This document shows positions 7,562 to 15,065 of a stretch of DNA of 22,724 nucleotides, piece by piece. The stretch's first letter is position 1. Every line of letters begins with the position of its first letter. Below the pieces are notes generated by a model. It was not told where the DNA came from and ran no database searches. It saw only the letters and a list, made by a program, of their open reading frames with translations. Source of the DNA: Gaoshiqia sp050298035. GTDB lineage: Bacteria > Bacteroidota > Bacteroidia > Bacteroidales > Prolixibacteraceae. The position numbers were made by a program, and so were the translations under genes. The stretch covers positions 1 through 22,724 of the forward strand of contig JBNKTK010000055.1 of assembly GCA_050298035.1 (NCBI GenBank), written 5' to 3'.

Positions 7562-8488
7562 TTATCGTTCGTTTAAAACCAGTTCTTTCCACGGGAAAAC
7601 TACCCGCAGTCCTTTTTCCTTAAAATAATGAAGCACTTCCCGGTCGTTGAGCCGGGTGGCTACCAAATAAAAATCGCCCCCCCAGGCACCCAGCGATTTC
7701 ACTTCTCCCTCAAAATCAGAAAAGTGGGTCGACTTTATCGTTGGAATCCCCAGCAACGCTGAAACCATTTTCTCATGTTCCGCAATCAGTCGCTGAAATT
7801 CCTCCAGGGTGGAAGCCTTTACAATTCGTTCCGAAAGCTGATTAACCCGTTCAATCTCGCCCTTGTTCACAGCTCCTTCGTTCAAAAAACGGCGCACCTC
7901 GTTCCGGGTACTTTTTTTCGATCCGGAGTAAATAAAATACAGGTTATCCAGAAACGGGTAATCCAGATCAATTGGTTCCGGTTTTTGTTTTTTCTGATAG
8001 AAGATTGGCCCATCAGCCGTTGCACAGGCAATATCAAACCCGCTGCCGTGAAAAATCAGTTCATTCAGACTGAAAGCATCCACACCTGCCCAACTGGCCA
8101 GATTGGCAATCAAAGTACTGCTGCTGCCCAATCCCCATTGGTTATTGAAATCGATTCGGGTATGCACTTCCAGCGAATTGCCCGGCTGAAAATCCGGGTT
8201 CAACTGCCTGATCATCCGAAACGTTTCCTGCAGGATCACTGCTTTCTCCGGATCGGAGCTGTTTACAATCTCAAAACCGGGCAGACTCAAATCGCAGGAA
8301 AACCAAAGTCCTTCCTGCATAAAAGCTTTCCAACTCAAAATGCCCGGCTGTTTCCCCGGGACAACATCCATGCGCTGCCCATACTGCAACGGCAAAGCAA
8401 TTGCCCGGGCACCACACAGCACAAAATACTCGGCAGTGAGCAACAGCTTGCCGTGAGCGTAATATGTTAATTTATTTTTTTCTGTCAT
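7562..8488 (-). CDS. GYDIA-family GHMP kinase, probable phosphomevalonate kinase
   Basis: The 308-residue product has GHMP kinase motifs: HGKLLLTAEYFVL (12-24), the phosphate loop WGLGSSSTL (118-126), and GSGFDIACA (148-156), which corresponds to the 'GYDIA' motif that names this Bacteroidota family (here F replaces Y). The gene overlaps the HMG-CoA reductase 3' end by 17 nt and ends 5 nt before mvaD. The cluster otherwise has mevalonate kinase, decarboxylase, reductase and isomerase, so the missing phosphomevalonate kinase step (mevalonate 5-phosphate to 5-diphosphate) is the natural assignment. That is inference from context; the sequence alone supports only a small-molecule GHMP kinase. 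Confidence 0.8.
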   Translation of the reverse strand: MTEKNKLTYYAHGKLLLTAEYFVLCGARAIALPLQYGQRMDVVPGKQPGILSWKAFMQEGLWFSCDLSLPGFEIVNSSDPEKAVILQETFRMIRQLNPDFQPGNSLEVHTRIDFNNQWGLGSSSTLIANLASWAGVDAFSLNELIFHGSGFDIACATADGPIFYQKKQKPEPIDLDYPFLDNLYFIYSGSKKSTRNEVRRFLNEGAVNKGEIERVNQLSERIVKASTLEEFQRLIAEHEKMVSALLGIPTIKSTHFSDFEGEVKSLGAWGGDFYLVATRLNDREVLHYFKEKGLRVVFPWKELVLNER

Positions 8489-9797
8489 GTTTCAGGAATT
8501 GCTCCACCTCGGAGAAACTAACTTCCCTGTCTTGAAAATAAAGCCTTGCAGCCTGTTTTTGTTCATCGGTTGCCTGAAAACTGTTCAAAATATTGCTCAG
8601 GTGCATTTTCATGTGGCCATGTTGAATGCCGGTAGTCACCAACGCGCGGACTGCCGACCAGTTGGAGGCCAGCCCGGCAACAGCCAGGTACTGCATCAGT
8701 TCCGAAGCCGACGGGTTTTCCAGTATTTGCATGGACAGCTTTGCCAGGGGATGCAGGGCTGTTACCCCGCCAACAACGCCAACTGCCAACGAAAGCTCCA
8801 TCGAAAAGATAAACTTGCCGTCCTCGATACGCGCATCACTTAAGCCGGCATATTTGCCGTTTCGGGCGGCAAAGGCGTGCCCTCCGGCCTCAATAGCGCG
8901 GAAGTCGTTGCCGGTAGCCAGCGCCAAGGCGTCAACCCCGTTAAAAATGCCTTTATTATGCGTCACTGCCCGCGAAACATCGTGACGCGAAATATGCACT
9001 GCACGCACAAATTTCTCAGCAAAGCGGACGGCTTCTTCCTGGTTGCTTATTTCAGAAAGCGCCTCAACCGGGCATTCCACCCAAACTTTCACCCGGCTTT
9101 CGGGCACATAGTTCGATAAAATGGCCATAATGATTTCGCACGATCTCTCATCGTCCGGCCAGTTTTGCTGCGCCGCCAACCAGTTTTCGAGGCTTTTCCC
9201 GAATTGCTCCAGGCATGAATTGATAAAATTCGCCCCCATGGCATCGCGCGTTTCAAACGACACATCCAACTGGTAATAATCAGGCAGTATTTCCGGTAAA
9301 TATTTTAGCTGAATGTCGGATATCCCACCGCCACGCTTTTGCATCTTTTGGGTGAGATGGCCGGCTTCCAGCCTCAACACATCCTGTATTTTTGCAAAAT
9401 GGAGCCGAAGCTTTTCCGGGTTTCCTTTCCACGAAAAGTGGAGCTGTCCCTTTTTTTCGGTGCCAATAACTTCGGCATGAAAACCAGCACGTTTGGCCCA
9501 AAAACCGGCAGCCTTCGCCAACGCGGCCACCACCGAGCTTTCTTCTGTTACCAATGGGAAAACGCGAAACTGACCGTTCACCAAAAAATTGGGCGCGACC
9601 GAAAAAGGGAAATGATAATTCGAGATGTGGTTCTCGCTCAAATCAGCAATAATGTTTTGGATCGGTTCATCCTTTAACTCGAAAGCCGATAACATCCGAG
9701 CCGTCGACTCGTCCAACTCCAGTTGCTGCACAAGCCAGTCTGTTTTTTGCTGTTTGCTGAATTTCGAGAATCCTGATATCGGTTTATTGTCCTTCAT
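8472..9797 (-). CDS. mvaA: Hydroxymethylglutaryl-CoA reductase, class II
   Basis: This enzyme interconverts HMG-CoA and mevalonate with NAD(P)H. The 441-residue product matches the class II (bacterial, 'degradative') form, with no membrane domain. Visible are a Glu pair in VTEESSVV (E85/E86), RDAMGANFIN (184-193), HNKG with K282, ATGNDFRAIEAGGHAFA with D298, LAVGVVGG, and GHM with H395: the catalytic Glu, Lys, Asp and His set. Its location between isopentenyl diphosphate isomerase and the GHMP kinases argues for the biosynthetic direction here, in contrast to the Pseudomonas mevalonii enzyme that oxidises mevalonate. It overlaps idi by 14 nt and the next kinase by 17 nt, so translation is probably coupled. 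Confidence 0.95.
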   Translation of the reverse strand: MKDNKPISGFSKFSKQQKTDWLVQQLELDESTARMLSAFELKDEPIQNIIADLSENHISNYHFPFSVAPNFLVNGQFRVFPLVTEESSVVAALAKAAGFWAKRAGFHAEVIGTEKKGQLHFSWKGNPEKLRLHFAKIQDVLRLEAGHLTQKMQKRGGGISDIQLKYLPEILPDYYQLDVSFETRDAMGANFINSCLEQFGKSLENWLAAQQNWPDDERSCEIIMAILSNYVPESRVKVWVECPVEALSEISNQEEAVRFAEKFVRAVHISRHDVSRAVTHNKGIFNGVDALALATGNDFRAIEAGGHAFAARNGKYAGLSDARIEDGKFIFSMELSLAVGVVGGVTALHPLAKLSMQILENPSASELMQYLAVAGLASNWSAVRALVTTGIQHGHMKMHLSNILNSFQATDEQKQAARLYFQDREVSFSEVEQFLKHDRKK

Positions 9798-10794
9798 AAT
9801 GGGGGTTCAAACGCAAAAAGGTTTGCGCCAACCGGTATGCTTTAAGCTGATTTTCCAAATACACTTTGAGGGTTTCGTAATCTGAAGTGGCATGTTTCAG
9901 CACCGACGATGCCATGCCGTAAACAGCAGACAACCTGCTCAGCGAAACCAGGTAATATCCATCGAGGTAATTTTTCAAACCACCGGAAATGATCAATTGT
10001 TTGCAGGCAGGCTCTGCCTCATCCACCAGGCTGTTGATGTCCTTCACCATTTGCAGGGCCGACTGCCCCACAAAAGCAAACGGTTCAAACAGTTCCCTCG
10101 TCTGCTGGTCATTGCGCATCAGTTCGAGCCGGGAGAAGTTGGTACCGCCCAACGCGCCTAATTCAATGGCCGCGATGGGCAACTGCAAAAGCTCTTTCAG
10201 GCTCTCGCGTCCCATTCCCTGCCCCACTTCCTTTACGATAAGCGGCACATCAACCTTTGACAACAATTGCTGAATGGTTTCCAACGGTGGTTGGCCAATC
10301 CGGTCTCCCTCGGGCTGAAAATATTCCTGCAACGGGTTAACATGAACAATCAGGCCGTCGGCCCGCAGTGTCCCGACCAGATCAACAATAGCCTGTTCCT
10401 CTTTATCCCGCAGCAATTGTTCCACCTGCGCCACTCCAAGGTTCGCCCAGAAAGGCCGGTCAGTTCCCAGTTCATCGCGCACATCAAAATCTTCCCAGTG
10501 CGTTTTATCGAACAGGATTTTCCGGCAAGACCCCAAGCCCATCCCCAAACCAAACTCGCGGCAGGCACGGGCAATATTCCGGTTGATGGACTTTGCCAAA
10601 CCGGTACCACCAGTCATGCTCGATACCCAAAACGGGGCATTCATCGTTTTCCCCAAAAACGGGAAAGCCGATAGCTGCTCCGTGGGATGTGCGGCAAGCA
10701 ATGGTTCGTAAATAAAGCGTTTGTCCTGTTCCGAGAGGCCGGTTTGAGAATCAAACGCCAGCTGAATGTGTTCGAGTTTGCGGTCTTTGTTCAT
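9784..10794 (-). CDS. fni: Type 2 isopentenyl-diphosphate delta-isomerase
   Basis: This FMN-dependent enzyme interconverts isopentenyl and dimethylallyl diphosphate. The 336-residue TIM-barrel protein shows the family motifs RKLEHI (5-10), SSMTGG (58-63), GLGMGLGS (82-89), HVNPLQE (151-157), VKEVGQGM (187-194) and a late ISGGLKNYLDGYY for the FMN phosphate. It is unrelated to the type 1 (Nudix) isomerase. It is the first gene of the mevalonate block and overlaps the HMG-CoA reductase start by 14 nt. It lies 129 nt downstream of the acyl-CoA dehydrogenase, across two palindromes. Confidence 0.95.
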   Translation of the reverse strand: MNKDRKLEHIQLAFDSQTGLSEQDKRFIYEPLLAAHPTEQLSAFPFLGKTMNAPFWVSSMTGGTGLAKSINRNIARACREFGLGMGLGSCRKILFDKTHWEDFDVRDELGTDRPFWANLGVAQVEQLLRDKEEQAIVDLVGTLRADGLIVHVNPLQEYFQPEGDRIGQPPLETIQQLLSKVDVPLIVKEVGQGMGRESLKELLQLPIAAIELGALGGTNFSRLELMRNDQQTRELFEPFAFVGQSALQMVKDINSLVDEAEPACKQLIISGGLKNYLDGYYLVSLSRLSAVYGMASSVLKHATSDYETLKVYLENQLKAYRLAQTFLRLNPHYEGQ

Positions 10795-10838
10795 GAGTTG
10801 TCGATAAAAGAGTAAAAGTAAAAAAAGCCCCCTTTTAA

Positions 10839-10909
10839 TTTCTCCCCTGAGGGGAAAAATCTGAAAACTAATTATTACTCACCACGCAATCTTTTCCCCG
10901 CGGGGAAAA
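10839..10909. repeat. Two related palindromes between the leucine and mevalonate blocks
   Basis: TTTTCCCCGCGGGGAAAA (10892-10909) is a perfect 18-bp palindrome just past the acyl-CoA dehydrogenase stop. A second, TCCCC-TGA-GGGGA with A/T-rich flanks (10839-10859), lies 33 nt further on and is followed on the minus strand by a G-run and T-run (complement of 10821-10832). They share the TCCCC/GGGGA arms. Either could attenuate transcription into the isomerase gene, or they could be copies of an intergenic repeat. Confidence 0.55.
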
Positions 10910-10923
10910 CAAGAAAGCGACCT

Positions 10924-12078
10924 CTACTTTAAGATTGAACGGGAAATGACCATCCGCAAAACTTCCGATGTTCCTTCGCCAATCGACAGCAAACGCTGGT
11001 CGCGGAAGAAGCGTTCAATCGGGTATTCATCGTTGCGGAAAAAGCCAGCCCCTCCAAAAATTTGCAAGGACTCGCTGGCGACATCGCTGGCCACCTGGGC
11101 ACAGTAAAGCTTCGCCATTGCCGACTGGGTACCAAACGGTTCACCGTTGTCCTTCAACCAACAGGCATGATAAAGAAAGGTGCGGGCCGTTTCAATTTTC
11201 ATGGCCATATCGGCCAAACGAAAGGCGATGGTCTGAAAGTTGGAAATGGCTTTCCCAAACTGTTCCCGTTTTTTGGCATAGGCAACAGCCATTTCGTAAG
11301 CGCCCTGTGCCAGGCCAAGCCCCATTGCCGCAATGGAAAGACGACCGGAATCGATCGTTTTCAGCATGATGCGGATTCCCTGACCACGTTCACCCAACTG
11401 GTCTTCAGCCGGGATTTTGCAGTCGTTAAAATAGATCATGCCATTATCGGCAGCGCGCCACAGAAACTTTTGCTTCATATACTCACGCGTATAGCCAGGC
11501 GTGCCTTTCGAAACCAAGAAGGCCGTAAATTCTTTCTTCCCATCGGGACGCATGCCGGTTTTAGCAACAAAACTTAAACCCGAAGCCATATCGGAAGCGG
11601 CATTGGTAATATATTTTTTATGGCCGTTCACCAGCCATCCGTCGGCAGTTTCTTCAGCTACCGTGTCCACGCCCTGTGCGTCTGAGCCGGCTGTTTCCTC
11701 TGTCAGCCCGAAAGCCCAAAGGTTTTCAGCTGTACATAAAGCAGGCAGGTATTTTTGTTTTTGCGCTTCGGTGCCAAACTCAAGAATTGGCCCTACACCC
11801 AGTGAGTTATGTGCTGCCAGGGTTGCAGCCACCGAGCTATCAACACGGGCAAGCTCTTCAACGGCGATAATAAATGAAAGGTAATCGCTGCCTTGTCCCC
11901 CATATTCAACCGGGGCATGCATTCCAAACAGGTTAAGGCTGCGCATGGATTTAATCAGCTCGGCAGGGAATTGCTCCAATGCTTCAAATTCACCAATTAC
12001 CGGCTTGATTTTTTCCTCAGCAAAGGCCCGAACTTTGGCCCTTACTTCGTGATGTACTTTTCTTAACAGTGCATTCAT
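10924..12078 (-). CDS. Acyl-CoA dehydrogenase of the leucine-catabolism block
   Basis: This is a soluble FAD flavoenzyme that introduces a 2,3 double bond into an acyl-CoA and passes electrons to ETF. The 384-residue product is of usual length, with GLTEETAGSD (124-133) for FAD binding, the acyl-CoA dehydrogenase signature REQFGKAISNFQTI (271-284), and IGEGTSEV near the C-terminus. By position, 21 nt after the carboxylase alpha subunit, isovaleryl-CoA is the expected substrate (isovaleryl-CoA to 3-methylcrotonyl-CoA). However, the catalytic base is of the short/medium-chain type: E368 is present in IGEGTSE, while the position of the isovaleryl-CoA dehydrogenase base (before R246) is G245. It may therefore be a short/branched-chain dehydrogenase; the substrate is uncertain. 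Confidence 0.93.
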   Translation of the reverse strand: MNALLRKVHHEVRAKVRAFAEEKIKPVIGEFEALEQFPAELIKSMRSLNLFGMHAPVEYGGQGSDYLSFIIAVEELARVDSSVAATLAAHNSLGVGPILEFGTEAQKQKYLPALCTAENLWAFGLTEETAGSDAQGVDTVAEETADGWLVNGHKKYITNAASDMASGLSFVAKTGMRPDGKKEFTAFLVSKGTPGYTREYMKQKFLWRAADNGMIYFNDCKIPAEDQLGERGQGIRIMLKTIDSGRLSIAAMGLGLAQGAYEMAVAYAKKREQFGKAISNFQTIAFRLADMAMKIETARTFLYHACWLKDNGEPFGTQSAMAKLYCAQVASDVASESLQIFGGAGFFRNDEYPIERFFRDQRLLSIGEGTSEVLRMVISRSILK

Positions 12079-12099
12079 TCGATATTGATTGTTCGTTTT

Positions 12100-14076
12100 T
12101 TATGATTCGAGATCAACTAAAATTTCTTTGTCCTGAACGACTTTGCCTTTCGACACGTGAATGGTTTTCACCACCGCATCAACCGGGCTTTGAATGGTAA
12201 ACTCGGTCTTCATCGATTCGATGACCAGCAAACCCTGCCCTTTGGTCAGACGGTCGCCCGGCCCCACCAATACATCCACCACTTTGCCAAACAAATCGGC
12301 AAAAACCTGCGACTGGACATCGCCATTCCGATTATCGCTTTGCTTTGTTAATTTGATTTGACCCGGAACATGCCTGCTTTTCAGGATAAACTGGTATGTT
12401 CCGATTTGCACCAGTGTTGCACCCGGCAAACCAGCCACAAACAAGGTATATGGAACCCCGTTTCGTTTAAACGCGAGTTTCACATCATCGTAAGAAACAT
12501 CGCTCAGGGCAACGGGTTCATTCTTATAACACAAAGAATAACGATTTGCTCTCCCCCACATCACGCAATCGTGCAGCTTACCTTCATTTTCAATACTAAA
12601 TGAAGGACAAATCCGCCGAAATCCAGGCTGTCCCCAATGTTCATTCTTTTCTGATGGATAGTAAAAATGATGAAGGATGTAGCTTCCCAACACAACATCA
12701 AGCGGAATCAGTTCCCGCTCTTCGTCCATTTCTTTTAAAATGAACGGAAGCTGCTTTTCAAGGAAACGGGTATCGATATTATTTAACTGAAATGCCTCTG
12801 ACTGGATTACGTTTCGCAGAAATGACTGGTTTGTTTTCACCCCGCCGACAAACAGGCCAGCCAGCGAGTGTTCCATCTTCGACAAAGCTGCGTGTCGCGA
12901 ACCAGCCTGAACGATCAGCTTTCCCAACAACGAATCGTATGACGGCGAAACAGGAGCACCTTCTGCAAGGAAACTGTCCCAGCGGACATTCTCCGGTACC
13001 TGCAAGGCCTCAACCGTCCCGGAAGACGGCACAAACTGGTGTTGCGGATCTTCGGCACAAATGCGCACCTCCACGGCATGTCCGGTTTGGATGATTTGCT
13101 CCTGTGCCAACGGCAACCCGTTTCCGGCAGCTATTTCCAACTGCCACTCCACCAAATCGAGCCCGGTGATGGCTTCGGTTACCGGATGCTCCACCTGTAA
13201 GCGGGTGTTCATTTCGAGGAACCAGCAGTTTTCCTGCTCATCAACCAAAAACTCGATGGTTCCAGCCCCGCGGTATTTCGCCGCTTTGGCAATCTGCAAG
13301 GCGTAATCGTAAAGCTGCGTTTTCAGTTCAGAAGAAACCGATGCAGCCGGAGCTTCTTCTATCAGTTTCTGGTACCGGCGCTGGATGCTGCACTCTCGTT
13401 CAAAGAAATGAATGGCATTTCCGTTGCCGTCACCCATCAGCTGCACCTCAATGTGGCGGGCATGGGGCAAATATCTCTCAACAAACAACTCGCCGTTGCC
13501 AAAATAGCCACGGGCCTGACGCTGTGCCTTTTGCAGGGACAAAGGCAAGTCCTCCGCCTTTTCGATAACCTGCATGCCTTTGCCGCCTCCCCCGGCCGAT
13601 GCTTTCACCAGCAACGGAAACTGCAATGACGACAGCTCGCGGATAATATCGTTCACGGCACCTCGTGCCCCCGGGATAACCGGAATTGAAAAGCTTTTCA
13701 CAAAATCGATGGCCTGCGTTTTCTCGCCCATCAGGCTGATTTGGTCAGCTGTTGCCCCGACAAATACCAGCCCCTCAGCCTCCACTTTACGGGCAAATTC
13801 AGCATTCTCCGACAGAAAACCGTAACCGGGATGAATGGCCTCCGCCCCACTTTGAAGCGCCAGTTCGACCAGTTTTTCCTGATTGAGGTATGTTTCGTCC
13901 AGCGTGTTGCCCGAAAGGACAAAAGCCTCATCGGCCAACTGAACATGCAGCGATTGCCGGTCATCTTCAGCAAAAACAGCAACGGTTTTTATCCCGAGCC
14001 TTTTTGCGGTGCGAATAACCCGAGCAGCAATTTCGCCCCGGTTGGCAATTAATATTTTATGGAAGGTGTTCTTCAA
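12100..14076 (-). CDS. mccA: Methylcrotonyl-CoA carboxylase alpha subunit (biotin carboxylase + biotin carrier)
   Basis: This subunit carboxylates its own biotin with bicarbonate and ATP, and the beta subunit then carboxylates 3-methylcrotonyl-CoA. The 658-residue protein has an N-terminal biotin carboxylase domain (ILIANRGEIAAR, 8-19; HPGYGFLSEN, 82-91; Gly-rich ATP loop ASAGGGGKGM, 159-168; EMNTRLQVEHPVTE, 288-301), a middle alpha/beta-bridging region (about 450-570) and a C-terminal biotinyl domain with the biotin-accepting lysine K623 in ESMKTEF. This one-chain layout is typical of MCC, propionyl- and geranyl-CoA carboxylase alpha subunits; the beta subunit and neighbours favour MCC. It lies 167 nt after the hydratase gene, a gap that holds a folded element. 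Confidence 0.9.
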   Translation of the reverse strand: MKNTFHKILIANRGEIAARVIRTAKRLGIKTVAVFAEDDRQSLHVQLADEAFVLSGNTLDETYLNQEKLVELALQSGAEAIHPGYGFLSENAEFARKVEAEGLVFVGATADQISLMGEKTQAIDFVKSFSIPVIPGARGAVNDIIRELSSLQFPLLVKASAGGGGKGMQVIEKAEDLPLSLQKAQRQARGYFGNGELFVERYLPHARHIEVQLMGDGNGNAIHFFERECSIQRRYQKLIEEAPAASVSSELKTQLYDYALQIAKAAKYRGAGTIEFLVDEQENCWFLEMNTRLQVEHPVTEAITGLDLVEWQLEIAAGNGLPLAQEQIIQTGHAVEVRICAEDPQHQFVPSSGTVEALQVPENVRWDSFLAEGAPVSPSYDSLLGKLIVQAGSRHAALSKMEHSLAGLFVGGVKTNQSFLRNVIQSEAFQLNNIDTRFLEKQLPFILKEMDEERELIPLDVVLGSYILHHFYYPSEKNEHWGQPGFRRICPSFSIENEGKLHDCVMWGRANRYSLCYKNEPVALSDVSYDDVKLAFKRNGVPYTLFVAGLPGATLVQIGTYQFILKSRHVPGQIKLTKQSDNRNGDVQSQVFADLFGKVVDVLVGPGDRLTKGQGLLVIESMKTEFTIQSPVDAVVKTIHVSKGKVVQDKEILVDLES

Positions 14077-14107
14077 TATTTACTAATTTCTTTATTTCGT
14101 CGTTCTT

Positions 14108-14155
14108 CCGTCTGCTTAATCGGTTATACCCCGATTCGGTAATTACCGCAGACGG
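14108..14155. repeat. Branched inverted repeat inside the leucine block
   Basis: CCGTCTGC (14108-14115) pairs perfectly with GCAGACGG (14148-14155). Between the arms are a second hairpin, AATCGG (14118-14123) with CCGATT (14131-14136), and the palindrome GGTAATTACC (14138-14147). The element can thus fold as a closing stem with two branches. It fills the unusual 167-nt gap between the hydratase and carboxylase alpha genes, and could be an RNA processing or regulatory structure or a repeat insertion. Confidence 0.5.
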
Positions 14156-14223
14156 CAAATGATCGTTTCTTCTTCTCTCCAGGGTTGCAGTACTTCATCC
14201 CTTCCCCGGATTATTATTGTTTT

Positions 14224-14236
14224 CCCTTTGCAAGGG
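14224..14236 (-). other. Hairpin directly after the hydratase gene
   Basis: CCCTT-TGC-AAGGG lies 8 nt beyond the hydratase stop codon (minus strand). It lacks a following T tract, so a role in transcript stabilisation or processing is more likely than termination, but it is short and may be chance. Confidence 0.3.
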
Positions 14237-14243
14237 GCGGCTT

Positions 14244-15062
14244 TTATTGTTTGTATAAGCTTACCGGCAAGGATTCTCCAGACCAGTCGGGTTTTCGTTT
14301 TTCGAGAAACGCACGAAGCCCTTCCTGCCCTTCCGGCGAGTGTACCAGGTCGGCCAAAACAGCGGCCGTGTACTCACTGTTTCCAATGCCAACCTCTCCC
14401 GAATCTACTTTCATGATCAGCTGTTTGCAAGCCTTTAGCGCATTGGGCGAAACAGACTTCAATTCGCCAATCAACTTTTCGGCTACCGCCATGCGTTTTC
14501 CGTCTTCGGCCAAAAAATCGACCAGACCAATGGCCTGCGCTTCGGTTGCCCAAAAGCGTTCGCCCGAAAACATCAACTTTTTCAGGTTTTGTGTGCTCAG
14601 TCGCTTTGCCACAAAAGGCAGGATAGTTGCCGGGATGATCCCCAGTTTGACCTCGCCAAAAGCAAAAGCAGTGGACTTTTCGGCAATGCTAAAATCGCAG
14701 GCTGCCAGCAGCCCATTGGCGCCACCCAACACGTTTCGGTGTGCCGCGGCAATGGTGATCTTCGGGAACAGGGCCAGCTTTTTCAGCAGTTCGGCCATGC
14801 GCAGGTATTCCTGCCAGTTTTCCTGCTTGTCGCGGTTTACAGCCTGTGCAAACCAGTTTATATCGGCCCCGGCACAAAAGGATTGCCCCTCGCCTGCCAA
14901 CACCACGAAGTGAATACTTTTATCGGCTGCCAGTTCATCCAATACGGCATGCAGTTCATCCACCAACTCCGGATTGAGAGCATTGTGCTGCGTTGGCCGG
15001 TTCAACAAAATGGTTGCCTGAGCCCCCAACTTTTCGAGTTTTATATAACTGGTCTTCTCCAT
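14244..15062 (-). CDS. liuC: Enoyl-CoA hydratase/isomerase family, probable methylglutaconyl-CoA hydratase
   Basis: The likely reaction is hydration of 3-methylglutaconyl-CoA to HMG-CoA. The 272-residue crotonase-fold protein has the oxyanion-hole stretch SFCAGADINWF (61-71) and a second one, LGGANGLLAACD (112-123), followed by FGEVKLGIIPATILPFV with E137. The E-[VT]-[KR]-L-G-x-x-P-A-x-I form of this last motif resembles LiuC-type methylglutaconyl-CoA hydratases more than the P-E-x-x-x-G-x-x-P-G-x-G-G of general enoyl-CoA hydratases. It begins 3 nt after the carboxyltransferase stop. The family call is firm; the specificity rests on the motif form and on the neighbours. Confidence 0.9.
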   Translation of the reverse strand: MEKTSYIKLEKLGAQATILLNRPTQHNALNPELVDELHAVLDELAADKSIHFVVLAGEGQSFCAGADINWFAQAVNRDKQENWQEYLRMAELLKKLALFPKITIAAAHRNVLGGANGLLAACDFSIAEKSTAFAFGEVKLGIIPATILPFVAKRLSTQNLKKLMFSGERFWATEAQAIGLVDFLAEDGKRMAVAEKLIGELKSVSPNALKACKQLIMKVDSGEVGIGNSEYTAAVLADLVHSPEGQEGLRAFLEKRKPDWSGESLPVSLYKQ

Positions 15063-15065
15063 ACA

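Noticed and set aside
14185..14913. Plus-strand open frame of 242 codons opposite the hydratase gene
   Set aside because: Its sequence is the reverse complement of conserved crotonase-family coding DNA and shows no family features; its low-complexity Ser/Ala/Pro make-up is typical of shadow frames.
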